From JAGQIB01 sp041393395 (GTDB taxonomy: Bacteria; ARS69): 64,000 bases of DNA. This document shows positions 24,540 to 32,930 of this stretch, piece by piece. A program made the translations under genes and the position numbers. The stretch covers positions 124,001 to 188,000 of the forward strand of contig JAWKKG010000004.1 of the NCBI GenBank assembly GCA_041393395.1, in the 5' to 3' direction. Positions within the stretch are counted from its first letter, which is position 1, and the number at the start of each line of letters is the position of its first letter. The notes beneath the pieces are model-generated. The model was not told where the DNA came from, searched no databases, and worked only from the letters and a program-made list of their open reading frames with translations.

Positions 24540-25525
24540 GTGCTCCCGCACCCGAGTGGGCGGTGATCCAGGAGGGATCCGGCGAGCTCCTTCGCCCGCC
24601 GGATCCCGAAGCGTTCCGCCGTTGGAACCGCAACAAGCCGCGGGATCTCCGCGACAAGCGCATGACCGAGCAGGAAGCGATTCGCCGGCTGGTGGAAGAC
24701 GGCGACTACATCGCCACCGAGCTGTACGGCGGCGTGCGGTGCCCCATGTCCCTGGCGCGCGAGGTCGTGCGCCAGGGCAAGAAGCACCTCCGCGCCGTGG
24801 GGCAGGGGGTGCTCGAGCTCGATCTGTGGCTCGCGGCCGGCCTCGTGGACGCGATGGACATCACGTACCACGGCCTGGAGGTGCGGGGCGTCTCTTCCGT
24901 GCTCCGGCGCACGGCCGAAGCCGGCCGCGTGAAGCTCGTGGAGTGGAGCAACGGCGCGATCGCGTGGCGGATGAAGGCCGCGGCGATGGGAGTGCCGTTC
25001 ATCCCGGTGAAGTCGATGCTGGGCACGGACACGCTCGCGTTCAGCGCGGCGAAGGTCGTGGAGTGCCCGTTCACGGGCGATCGCGTGTGCCTGCTGCCGG
25101 CCCTGAACGTCGACGTGGCGCTCATCCACGTCCACCGGGCCGATTGCTACGGGAACGCGCAGATCGACGGCATCTCGGGCTTCTCGTTCGAGCTCGCGCG
25201 CGCCTGTCGGAAGCTGATCGTGAGCGCGGAGGAGATCGTGGACACCGAGGAGCTCCGCCGAACTCCGGACCGGACCACGATTCCCTACTACCTCGCAGAC
25301 GCGGTGGTGCACGCTCCGTTCGGGTCGCATCCCGGCGAGATGGTGTTCGACTACATCCACGACGAGGAGCACATGAGCCGGGTCGTGGAGGCGTCGCGCA
25401 CCGAGGACGGAATGCGTGCCTACCTGGACGAGTGGGTGTACGGCACGCGCGACCACGAGGACTACCTGGACCGGGTGGGGCGGGAACGACTGGCGGCGTT
25501 CGCGCGCCAGGCCGTGGGGAGGTGA
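24536..25525 (+). CDS. CoA-transferase subunit A (glutaconate CoA-transferase-like)
   Basis: Alpha subunit of a class I CoA-transferase, 329 residues. It has the family segments VEDGDYIATELYGGVRCP, GQGVLELDLWLAAGLVD and LPALNVDVALIHVHRADCYGNAQ. Members move CoA between carboxylic acids; closest in style are glutaconate CoA-transferase and the IpdA-like ring-degradation enzymes, so substrate is uncertain. It is coupled to citrate synthase by an ATGA overlap and followed 2 bases later by subunit B. In this genome it may feed products of aromatic degradation into central metabolism (inference). Confidence 0.85.
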   Translation: MSAPAPEWAVIQEGSGELLRPPDPEAFRRWNRNKPRDLRDKRMTEQEAIRRLVEDGDYIATELYGGVRCPMSLAREVVRQGKKHLRAVGQGVLELDLWLAAGLVDAMDITYHGLEVRGVSSVLRRTAEAGRVKLVEWSNGAIAWRMKAAAMGVPFIPVKSMLGTDTLAFSAAKVVECPFTGDRVCLLPALNVDVALIHVHRADCYGNAQIDGISGFSFELARACRKLIVSAEEIVDTEELRRTPDRTTIPYYLADAVVHAPFGSHPGEMVFDYIHDEEHMSRVVEASRTEDGMRAYLDEWVYGTRDHEDYLDRVGRERLAAFARQAVGR

Positions 25526-25527
25526 GC

Positions 25528-26295
25528 ATGGAGCCGCGCTACAATCCGACCGAGCTCCTGATCTGCAGCGCTTCGCGTCTCATGCCGGATGGCGTCACGG
25601 CGTTCATCGGCACCGGAATCCCGATGCTCGCGGCCGCGCTCGCCCAGAAACGTCACGCGCCGAATCTCGTCCCGATCTTCGAGTTCGGGGGCACCGGGGC
25701 GCGGCTCGAGCGACTCCCGCTGGCGGTAGGCGACTCGCGGTCGTTCTACCGGGCGGTCGCGGCGACCGGGATCTGTGACGTGATGGAAGCGGCGCAGCGT
25801 GGGTTCGTGGACTACGGCTTCCTCGGCGGCGCGCAGATCGACGCCTACGGCAATCTGAACACCACCCTGATCGGCACGGATCACGATCGTCCGGAGGTCC
25901 GCATGCCGGGCAGCGGCGGCGGGAACGACGTCGCGTCGCACTGCTGGCGCACGATCGCGATCATGCGCCACGACCGGCGACGTTTCGTCCGCGACCTGGA
26001 CTTCCTCACGACGCCGGGCTACCTCACGGGCCCCGGCGCGCGGGCGGAAGCGGGGCTGGCGGCGGACACGGGGCCGTATCGGGTCGTGACCGAGCTCGCG
26101 ATCCTCGGCTTCCATCCGGAGACGAAGCGAATGGAGATCCGGCAGCGTCAACCGGGAGTCACGATCGACGAGATCCGGGCCGCCACGGGCTTCGAGCTCG
26201 GAGTGGCGGAGCCGGTGGAGGACAACCCCCCGCCCACGGACGAGGAGCTTCGACTCCTGCGCGAGGAAGTGGATCCGGAACGGCTGTACATCTGA
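25528..26295 (+). CDS. CoA-transferase subunit B (glutaconate CoA-transferase-like)
   Basis: Beta subunit, 255 residues, starting at ATG 25528 with GGGGAGGTGAGC before it. In this family the catalytic Glu that forms the CoA thioester lies in the beta subunit; the best candidate is Glu52 in PIFEFGGTGAR. Other family segments are FIGTGIPMLAAALAQ, GFVDYGFLGGAQIDAYGNLNTT and MPGSGGGNDVAS. It completes the citrate synthase-CoA-transferase operon. Confidence 0.85.
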   Translation: MEPRYNPTELLICSASRLMPDGVTAFIGTGIPMLAAALAQKRHAPNLVPIFEFGGTGARLERLPLAVGDSRSFYRAVAATGICDVMEAAQRGFVDYGFLGGAQIDAYGNLNTTLIGTDHDRPEVRMPGSGGGNDVASHCWRTIAIMRHDRRRFVRDLDFLTTPGYLTGPGARAEAGLAADTGPYRVVTELAILGFHPETKRMEIRQRQPGVTIDEIRAATGFELGVAEPVEDNPPPTDEELRLLREEVDPERLYI

Positions 26296-26440
26296 GATCG
26301 GCCCCGCCCGGGTTCGGGCCGTCGGAAGCGGAGCCGGCGACCCGCTCCCGCCGGAACCTTTCGCGCCCTCGCGCGTACATCCGGTGTCGGACGGGTCGGC
26401 GAGAGAGCCGATCCCGCAACCCGAACCCAGGAGGTGAGCG

Positions 26441-26920
26441 ATGACGACCAAGGCAATGGAACTGCCCGTGGCGACGGACAAAGTGCTGGCCGGACTCGAG
26501 CGCGCGTACTGGATGGAGATCGAGACCGTGCAGAGCTACATCTGCAACTCCGTCAACCTCGACGGCGTGCGCGCGGAGGAGATCAAGCGTTCGCTGGCCG
26601 CGGACGTGACGGAGGAGATCGGTCACGCCCAGTCGTTCGCCAAGCGGATCAAGGAGCTGGGTGGGATCGTGCCCGGCTCGATGGCGTTCCGCCCGAACCA
26701 GAAGAGTCTGCAGCCCACGGAAGACACCACGGACGTGGTCCGGGTGATCCGCGGCGTGATCGAGGCCGAGGCCGGCGCGATCGAGGTGTATCGCGATCTG
26801 ATCGAGGCGGCGGAGGAAGCGCGGGACTACGTCACGGCCGACCTCGTGACCACGATCCTCGCGGACGAAGAAAGCCATCGTCGCGAGTTCCTGGGGTTCC
26901 TCAAGGAGTACGAGCGCTAG
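26441..26920 (+). CDS. Ferritin-like di-iron protein
   Basis: A 159-residue four-helix protein with the di-iron ligand pattern of the ferritin/bacterioferritin/rubrerythrin group: Glu in WMEIETVQSY, E-x-x-H in TEEIGHAQSF, Glu in EAEAGAIEVY and E-x-x-H in ADEESHRREF. No rubredoxin domain is present. It may store iron or detoxify peroxide, useful to a cell with oxygen-sensitive Fe-S enzymes. A GGAGG ribosome site precedes the ATG. The 145-base gap upstream holds small GC hairpins only. Confidence 0.8.
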   Translation: MTTKAMELPVATDKVLAGLERAYWMEIETVQSYICNSVNLDGVRAEEIKRSLAADVTEEIGHAQSFAKRIKELGGIVPGSMAFRPNQKSLQPTEDTTDVVRVIRGVIEAEAGAIEVYRDLIEAAEEARDYVTADLVTTILADEESHRREFLGFLKEYER

Positions 26921-26974
26921 AATCCGCGGAACGCCCGGGAGACGCGACCCATTCCGCGGGAGGCGCGCGAGACG

Positions 26975-29575
26975 GTGTCCATCGCCGACGAACCGGACCG
27001 CGCTCGCGCTCCGGGCTGGACGACGCGGGCGAAGAAGCTCGCTCCGTGGCTCTCGGTCGCCGTCTTCGTGGCGGCGGTCTGGATCCTCGGGCACGCACTG
27101 AAGGGTGTTCATCTCCGCGACGTGATCGCCGGGTTCCATGCGATCCCGGCGTCGCGCGTCGTCGCGTCGGTCGTGGCGGGCGCGTTCAGCTACCTGCTTC
27201 TCGCGAGCTACGACGTCCTCGCGCTCCGCCACCTCGGCCACCCGCTTCCCGTTCCCCGGGTCTTGCCGGCCGCATTCGTCGGCTTCGCGTTCACGAACAA
27301 CGCGGGCAACTCGCTCGTCACCGGGACGCCGATCCGCTATCGGCTGTACTCGTCGCTCGGCGTGGAAGCGACGACCATCACGCGCGTCGTGCTCCTCGGG
27401 TACCTCACGTTCTGGATCGGAGTGCTGTTCTTCGGCGGCGTGATGCTCACGGCGTTCGCCCCGCCGGTGCCGGATGCGCTTCATTTCGCCCTCCGGACCA
27501 CGCGACCGATCGGCGTCGCCATGCTCGGCGCGGGCGTCGTCTATCTCGCGTTCGTGCTGCGAGGGGGGACCGAGTGGCGTCGCGGGGACTGGTCGTTCCG
27601 ACTTCCGGGAATCCGGTTCACGCTCGCGCAGATCGCGCTCGCCTCGGTGGAGTGGATTGCGTCGTCTTCCGCGCTCTGGCTGCTGTTGCCGCCGGGCACG
27701 GTCGACTTCCCGAGCTTCGTCGCGATCAGCCTGCTCGCCGTCGTCCTCGGGCTCGTCAGCCAGGTTCCGGCAGGTCTCGGCGTCGTGGAGTCCGTGCTGG
27801 GGCTGTCGCTTGCGGGGCACGTTCCCGTGCCGACGTTGCTCGGCGCGATGCTCGTCTACCGCGTGACGTACTACCTCGCGCCGCTGGCCCTGGCGGCGCT
27901 GGTGCTGAGCGCCCACGAGGCGAGGGCACGTCGCGCGGCGGTGGAACGCGTCGGACGGCGGGTCGGAGACTGGGCGACGGCCGCGACACCGATGGTCTTC
28001 GGCATGCTCACGCTGCTGGCCGGCGTCGCGCTCCTGGTCGGCGGCGCGTTCCCGCGGGATCCGGCGCATCTCCGCTGGGTCGCCCGGTACCTTCCGCTGC
28101 CGGTCCTGGAGGTTTCCCATTTCCTGGCCAGCGTGGTCGGCGTCGCGCTTCTGGTGCTCTCGCGGGCGCTGCAGCGACGATCCGGCGCTGCGCGCGCGGC
28201 GACCGTCGGCGTGCTTCTCGTCGCGTCGGCGCTCTCGCTGCTGCGCGGTCTGCACTGGCAGGCGGCGCTGACGTACACGATCCTCGCGGCCCTCCTCTGG
28301 GGCGCACGGGGAGCGTTCTACCGGCGGGCGGCTCTGTGGGAGCTGCGCTGGACCCCGTCCTGGGCCGCCCTCGTCGCGATGCTCCTCTCGGGACTCCTCG
28401 CCATCGTTCTGTTCGCGTACCGGGAGGTCGAGTACTCGAACGAGCTGTGGTGGCGGTTCGCGCTGGACGGCGAGGCGCCGCGCTCGATGCGTGCGGGCAT
28501 CGCGGTGGCGGTGGCCACGATCGCTCTCGCCGGGGCGCGTCTCCTCCGCGGGGGCGCGCGCGAGCCGGGCAGCGCCTCCCCCGAGGAGATCGAGGCCGCC
28601 TGGGAGATCGCCGGCGCGCAGGGCGATGTGGTGGGCTACCTCGCAGCACTCGGCGACAAGAGCCTCCTGTTCGACGAGACCCGCACCGCGTTCGTGCAGT
28701 ACGGCACGTCGGGGCGAGTGTGGCTCGCGATGGGCGACCCCATCGGCCCGCCGGAGCGTCGCTCGGAGCTGGCGTGGCGCTTCCGCGAGCTCGTCGACCG
28801 GCACGACGGCATCCCCGCGTTCTATCAGGTGGGGGAGGCGAACCTGTCGCTCTACCTCGATCTCGGACTCACCGCCTACAACGTGGGGCAGATGGCGCGC
28901 GTGTCGCTCGCGGAGTTCGGTCTCGAAGGATCCGCGCGCAAGGGCCTCCGGCAGGTCGTGCGTCGACTCGAGCAGCGCGAGGGCTGCTCCTTCGAGGTCG
29001 TTCCGGCCGCCGAGGTGGAACCACTGCTTCCGCGCCTGCGCGAGATCTCCGATCAGTGGCTCGCGTGGAAGCAGGGACACGAGAAGCGTTTCTCGCTCGG
29101 ATGCTTCCGCGAGGACTACCTGCGGCGCTTCCCGCTCGCGATCGTCCGGCGGGGCGATTCGATCGTGGCCTTCGCGAACCTGTGGCCGGCCGCCGACCAC
29201 GGAGATCTCTCCTTCGACCTCATGCGACACGCGAGCGACGCGCCCTCCGGGACCATGGAGTTCCTGTTCGCGAGCCTGCTCGGCTGGGGCAAGGATCAGG
29301 GATACGAGTACCTGAATCTCGGCATGGCTCCACTGTCCGGCCTCGAGAACCGCGATTTCGCTCCGTGGTGGAATCGTCTCGGCGCGCTCGTGTTCCGGCA
29401 CGGCGAGACCTGGTACCACTTTCAGGGACTGCGTCAGTTCAAGCAGAAGTTCGATCCTGTCTGGACGCCTCGCTACATCGTGTGCCCGGGCGGGCTCGCG
29501 CTCCCGGTCGTGCTGCGGGCATCGGTCGCGTTGATCTCGGATGCGCCGGGGGAGCGGACCGGTGGCCGGGACTGA
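26975..29575 (+). CDS. mprF: MprF-like lysyl-/aminoacyl-phosphatidylglycerol synthase and flippase
   Basis: An 866-residue two-part membrane protein. Residues 25-520 hold about 13-14 hydrophobic segments of the flippase part (LPAAFVGFAFTNNAGNSLVTGTPIRYR and VPAGLGVVESVLGL are typical). Residues 540-860 are the cytosolic aminoacyl transferase part (DUF2156) with GNxLMxxGDP-like VWLAMGDPIG and EYLNLGMAPLSGL. It transfers an amino acid from aminoacyl-tRNA to phosphatidylglycerol and moves the product across the membrane, lowering surface charge and giving resistance to cationic peptides. GTG start at 26975. The rhomboid-like gene overlaps its end. Confidence 0.9.
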   Translation: MSIADEPDRARAPGWTTRAKKLAPWLSVAVFVAAVWILGHALKGVHLRDVIAGFHAIPASRVVASVVAGAFSYLLLASYDVLALRHLGHPLPVPRVLPAAFVGFAFTNNAGNSLVTGTPIRYRLYSSLGVEATTITRVVLLGYLTFWIGVLFFGGVMLTAFAPPVPDALHFALRTTRPIGVAMLGAGVVYLAFVLRGGTEWRRGDWSFRLPGIRFTLAQIALASVEWIASSSALWLLLPPGTVDFPSFVAISLLAVVLGLVSQVPAGLGVVESVLGLSLAGHVPVPTLLGAMLVYRVTYYLAPLALAALVLSAHEARARRAAVERVGRRVGDWATAATPMVFGMLTLLAGVALLVGGAFPRDPAHLRWVARYLPLPVLEVSHFLASVVGVALLVLSRALQRRSGAARAATVGVLLVASALSLLRGLHWQAALTYTILAALLWGARGAFYRRAALWELRWTPSWAALVAMLLSGLLAIVLFAYREVEYSNELWWRFALDGEAPRSMRAGIAVAVATIALAGARLLRGGAREPGSASPEEIEAAWEIAGAQGDVVGYLAALGDKSLLFDETRTAFVQYGTSGRVWLAMGDPIGPPERRSELAWRFRELVDRHDGIPAFYQVGEANLSLYLDLGLTAYNVGQMARVSLAEFGLEGSARKGLRQVVRRLEQREGCSFEVVPAAEVEPLLPRLREISDQWLAWKQGHEKRFSLGCFREDYLRRFPLAIVRRGDSIVAFANLWPAADHGDLSFDLMRHASDAPSGTMEFLFASLLGWGKDQGYEYLNLGMAPLSGLENRDFAPWWNRLGALVFRHGETWYHFQGLRQFKQKFDPVWTPRYIVCPGGLALPVVLRASVALISDAPGERTGGRD

Positions 29576-30260
29576 TCCCCGCGGCGGGTGGCGGCGCGTG
29601 CCGTTTACCGTGTCGGCCTGGCTCGTCCTCGTGGGTGTGGCGGTGGCCACCAGCTCGCACGCCGGTCCGCTCGATCCCTCGCTCCGCCATGCGTTCGGGC
29701 TCGCCGCGTCGCATCTGCCGCGCGGGGACTGGACTCGCTTGATCACGAGCCTGCCGCTCACCGACGGCGGTTTCACGTTCTATCAGACCGCCGTCATGCT
29801 CGCGCTCTGCGTCGGCATCTGCGAGTGGCGGTACGGCCCCCGCAAGACGATGGCGGTTTTCTTCGGCGTGCACCTCGTCGTCGCGGCCGTCACGACGTTC
29901 CTTCTCGCGTATCCGCTCGCGCACTTCGGTTCGGAGCGGGGGGCGCTCCTCGTCCGCGCCACGGACGTGGGGCCGTCGGCCGGCTACTACGGATGCCTCG
30001 GATTCGCGCTGTTCGCCGGGCGTCCGACGATTCGCCCCCGGGCGATCACCGTCGTGCTCCTCCTGCTCGCGCTGCGCTTCCTCTGGACCTTCACGCGCGT
30101 GCCGGATCACGGGGCCGGGATCGCGGCCGACGCGGCGCACCTGTGCGCGTTTCCGCTCGGGGTGCTTGCGGCTCGCCGATGGGGGCAGATCGTCGAGGCC
30201 GGATCCTGTCGACAGGGCGACGCTAGCCCGTGTTCCGCATCCCCGCCGCCACGCCGTTGA
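29562..30260 (+). CDS. Rhomboid-like intramembrane protein
   Basis: About six membrane segments in 232 residues. The pattern DVGPSAGYYGCLGF places a Ser in a G-x-S motif and ADAAHLCAFPLGVL places a His in the last helix, the Ser-His dyad of rhomboid proteases that cut other membrane proteins. GTG 29562 is chosen for the GGAG site 7 bases upstream; it overlaps the mprF stop by 14 bases, so the pair is co-translated. Its 3' end overlaps the convergent ppc gene by 38 bases. Could be a rhombosortase relative; substrates unknown. Confidence 0.72.
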   Translation: MAGTDPRGGWRRVPFTVSAWLVLVGVAVATSSHAGPLDPSLRHAFGLAASHLPRGDWTRLITSLPLTDGGFTFYQTAVMLALCVGICEWRYGPRKTMAVFFGVHLVVAAVTTFLLAYPLAHFGSERGALLVRATDVGPSAGYYGCLGFALFAGRPTIRPRAITVVLLLLALRFLWTFTRVPDHGAGIAADAAHLCAFPLGVLAARRWGQIVEAGSCRQGDASPCSASPPPRR

Positions 30261-32859
30261 TCGTGACGAGGAGTGCCAGGCGGAGCTCCTCCGAGCTCTC
30301 GGCTCGTAGACGACGCAGGCACTCGACCTGCACGACGTTGATGGGATCCACGTAGGGATTGCGCACGTCGATCGAGCGGCGCAGCACGGGATTGCCGTCG
30401 AGCAGGCCGTCGTGTCCGAGCACGCGCTGGACCCGGGAGCGCGTCCGATCGAGACGCCCGCGGAGATCCTCGCCGATCGCATGGAGGTTCTCGGGCACCA
30501 GCCGCTGCTCGTAGTGCGCGGCGAGTTCGGGTGACGCCTTCGCGAGCACCATCTCGATCAGATCCAGCGTCGAGCGGAAGAAGGGCCAGTCCCGGGCCAT
30601 CTCGCGGAGCAGATCCTCGCGACCGGCGTCGAGCTCGGCGGCCAGACCTTCTCCCACGCCCAGCCACGATGGCGTCATCAGGCGGGTCTGCGTCCAGGCG
30701 AAGATCCACGGGATCGCGCGGAGGGACTCCAGCCCGCCCTCCGCGCGTCGGCGGGCCGGCCGGCTCCCGATGTTCAGGGAGCCGAGCTCCTGCAGCGGAG
30801 TCACGGTGCGGAAATACTCGAGAAAGTCGGGATCCTCCACGTGGGTCCGGTAGAGGCGACGTGACGCCTCGGCCATGCGGTCCATGGCTTCGCGCCACTC
30901 GGTCGGCACGGGCTTCCGGCGCGCCAGCGACGCTTCGACCGCCGACGTCGTGTACAGCTCGAGCGTGCGCTCCGCGATTCCCGGCAGGCCGAACTTCGCG
31001 TGGATCATCTCGCCCTGCTCGGTCACGCGGATCCGGCCGTCGACCGATCCCGGCGGCTGGGAACGGATCGCGAGCGAGATCGGTCCGCCGCCTCGTCCCA
31101 CGGTGCCGCCCCGCCCGTGGAACAGAGTGACGCGGACCCCGTGGCGCGCGCACGTCTCCACGACCCGCTCCTGCGCGCGATAGAGCTCCCAGGCCGCGGC
31201 GAGACGACCGCCGTCCTTCGCGGAGTCGGAGTAGCCGATCATGACCTCTTGCCGGTCTCCGATTCCGTCGCGGTACGCGGGCACGGACAGGAGCCGATCC
31301 AGGCTCTCCCCGGCTCCGTGGAGATCGCTCACCGTCTCGAACAGCGGCACGACGCGGAGCGGCCGCTTCACCCCGCAGAACTTCTGGAGGAAGGACACGC
31401 CGAGAACGTCGGAGGGCACGCGAGCCATCGAGATCACGTAGGCGCCGAGCGAATCCGCGGGCTGGCGCGCCGCCACCCGCAACGTGTCGAGGACGTCGCG
31501 TACCGGCTCGCTCGGCGTGAAGCGGGGCGGGAGCTCGGGCAGCTCTCCGCGGAGCCCTTCCTCGAGGAAACGGATGCGGGCGTTCTCGTCCCAGCTCGCG
31601 TACGACCCGTAGCGCAGGTGCTTCGTGATCTCGTCCAGCGCGTCGGTGTGTCGCGACGACTCCTGCCGCAGATCGAGCCGCACGAGCCCGAGTCCGAAGC
31701 AGGCCACGAGACGTCGCACGTCGGTGAGTCGGCCGTCCGCGAGGTGGCCGTCCCCCGTGGCGCGCAGGGAGCGATCGCAGAGCCGAAGCGTCTCGACGAC
31801 ATCCTCCGTGGTGAGGTCGCTGGTCACCGCGTAGGCCGGACGCTCGAGGCGGGTCTCCAGTCCCAGGCGCGTCTCGCGGAGGCGGTTGCGCACGCCACGC
31901 AGGAGTTCCCGGTACGGCTCGCGCGCATCGCCCACGACGTCGCGCAGCTCGTCGCTCGCGTCGTGCATCGAGAGGTCGGCCCGCAGGCGTTCGATCTCCC
32001 GCGCGAGCAGATCGGCGGCCATCCATCGCGCGAGGAGGCAGACCTCCTCGGTCACGGCCGGCGTGACGTTCGGGTTGCCGTCGCGGTCGCCGCCCATCCA
32101 CGACGCGAACCGGATCGGGGCGGCCTCCGCGCCGAGCCCGCGCCCCGTGTGGCGGATCAGCGATCGATCGAGTGCGCGCAGGAAGCGGGGCACCGTCTGC
32201 CACAGGGTCTGCTCGATGACCGCGAACCCGAAGCGCGCCTCGTCGGCCGGAGTGGGGCGCTCGTGACGGATCTCGTCCGTCTCCCAGATCGCGAGCACTT
32301 CGCGGGACAGTGTCTCCTCGAGTTCGGCGCGTTCCGGGTCGGTGAGATCCGGACGGTCGCGGAGGGCGAGCGTGTCGGCGATCGACCGGTACTTGCGCAG
32401 CAGCGTGCGGCGAATCACCTCGGTGGGATGGGCCGTGAGCACGAGCTCGATCTCGAGCCGGGAGACGAGATCGTGCAGCTCGTCGCCGGACACGCCGGCA
32501 TTCCGAAGCGCCGCGAACGAATCTTCGAAGGAAGCGCGCTGCGGCGGGAGATCCGGATTTCGAAGGTACTCGCGACGTCGGCGGACCCGGTGGTGCTGCT
32601 CTGCGATGTTCGCGAGCTGCAGGAAGTGCGCGAACGCGCGCGCGACGGGAAGCGCATCTCCCGGCGGAAGCGACGACAGTTCCCGATCGAGCGCCTGGAA
32701 GTCCGCGCGCTCGCCCGCCCGGAAGCCCTTGGCCAGCGCGCGAACGCGCTCGACCCGCTCGTATACCGCGTGGCCCGCCTGGGCGCGGATCGTGTCCCCG
32801 AGGATGCGGCCGAGCGAGCGGACATCGTCGCGGAGCGGGAGGTGGGAGGAAGCGCTCAT
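30223..32859 (-). CDS. ppc: Phosphoenolpyruvate carboxylase
   Basis: Carboxylates phosphoenolpyruvate with bicarbonate to oxaloacetate, refilling the citric acid cycle. The 878-residue length and key motifs are standard: VLTAHPTEVIRRT with the catalytic His, FHGRGGTVGRGGGP with the second active-site loop, EVMIGYSDSAKDGGRLAAAW, and the C-terminal MRNTG, the conserved (x)NTG end that binds effectors. The tail of the gene overlaps the rhomboid-like gene on the other strand. No clear Shine-Dalgarno. Confidence 0.95.
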   Translation of the reverse strand: MSASSHLPLRDDVRSLGRILGDTIRAQAGHAVYERVERVRALAKGFRAGERADFQALDRELSSLPPGDALPVARAFAHFLQLANIAEQHHRVRRRREYLRNPDLPPQRASFEDSFAALRNAGVSGDELHDLVSRLEIELVLTAHPTEVIRRTLLRKYRSIADTLALRDRPDLTDPERAELEETLSREVLAIWETDEIRHERPTPADEARFGFAVIEQTLWQTVPRFLRALDRSLIRHTGRGLGAEAAPIRFASWMGGDRDGNPNVTPAVTEEVCLLARWMAADLLAREIERLRADLSMHDASDELRDVVGDAREPYRELLRGVRNRLRETRLGLETRLERPAYAVTSDLTTEDVVETLRLCDRSLRATGDGHLADGRLTDVRRLVACFGLGLVRLDLRQESSRHTDALDEITKHLRYGSYASWDENARIRFLEEGLRGELPELPPRFTPSEPVRDVLDTLRVAARQPADSLGAYVISMARVPSDVLGVSFLQKFCGVKRPLRVVPLFETVSDLHGAGESLDRLLSVPAYRDGIGDRQEVMIGYSDSAKDGGRLAAAWELYRAQERVVETCARHGVRVTLFHGRGGTVGRGGGPISLAIRSQPPGSVDGRIRVTEQGEMIHAKFGLPGIAERTLELYTTSAVEASLARRKPVPTEWREAMDRMAEASRRLYRTHVEDPDFLEYFRTVTPLQELGSLNIGSRPARRRAEGGLESLRAIPWIFAWTQTRLMTPSWLGVGEGLAAELDAGREDLLREMARDWPFFRSTLDLIEMVLAKASPELAAHYEQRLVPENLHAIGEDLRGRLDRTRSRVQRVLGHDGLLDGNPVLRRSIDVRNPYVDPINVVQVECLRRLRAESSEELRLALLVTINGVAAGMRNTG

Positions 32860-32930
32860 GACGGGAAGGTACCGCGAAACGAGGCGTTCGAGGACCGGAA
32901 CCGCGCGGGGCGGGGGTTCGCGTTCGCCGG

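Noticed and set aside
26159..29776. A 1205-codon open frame on the minus strand
   Set aside because: Antisense to the ferritin-like and MprF genes and very rich in Arg/Glu; no recognisable domain.
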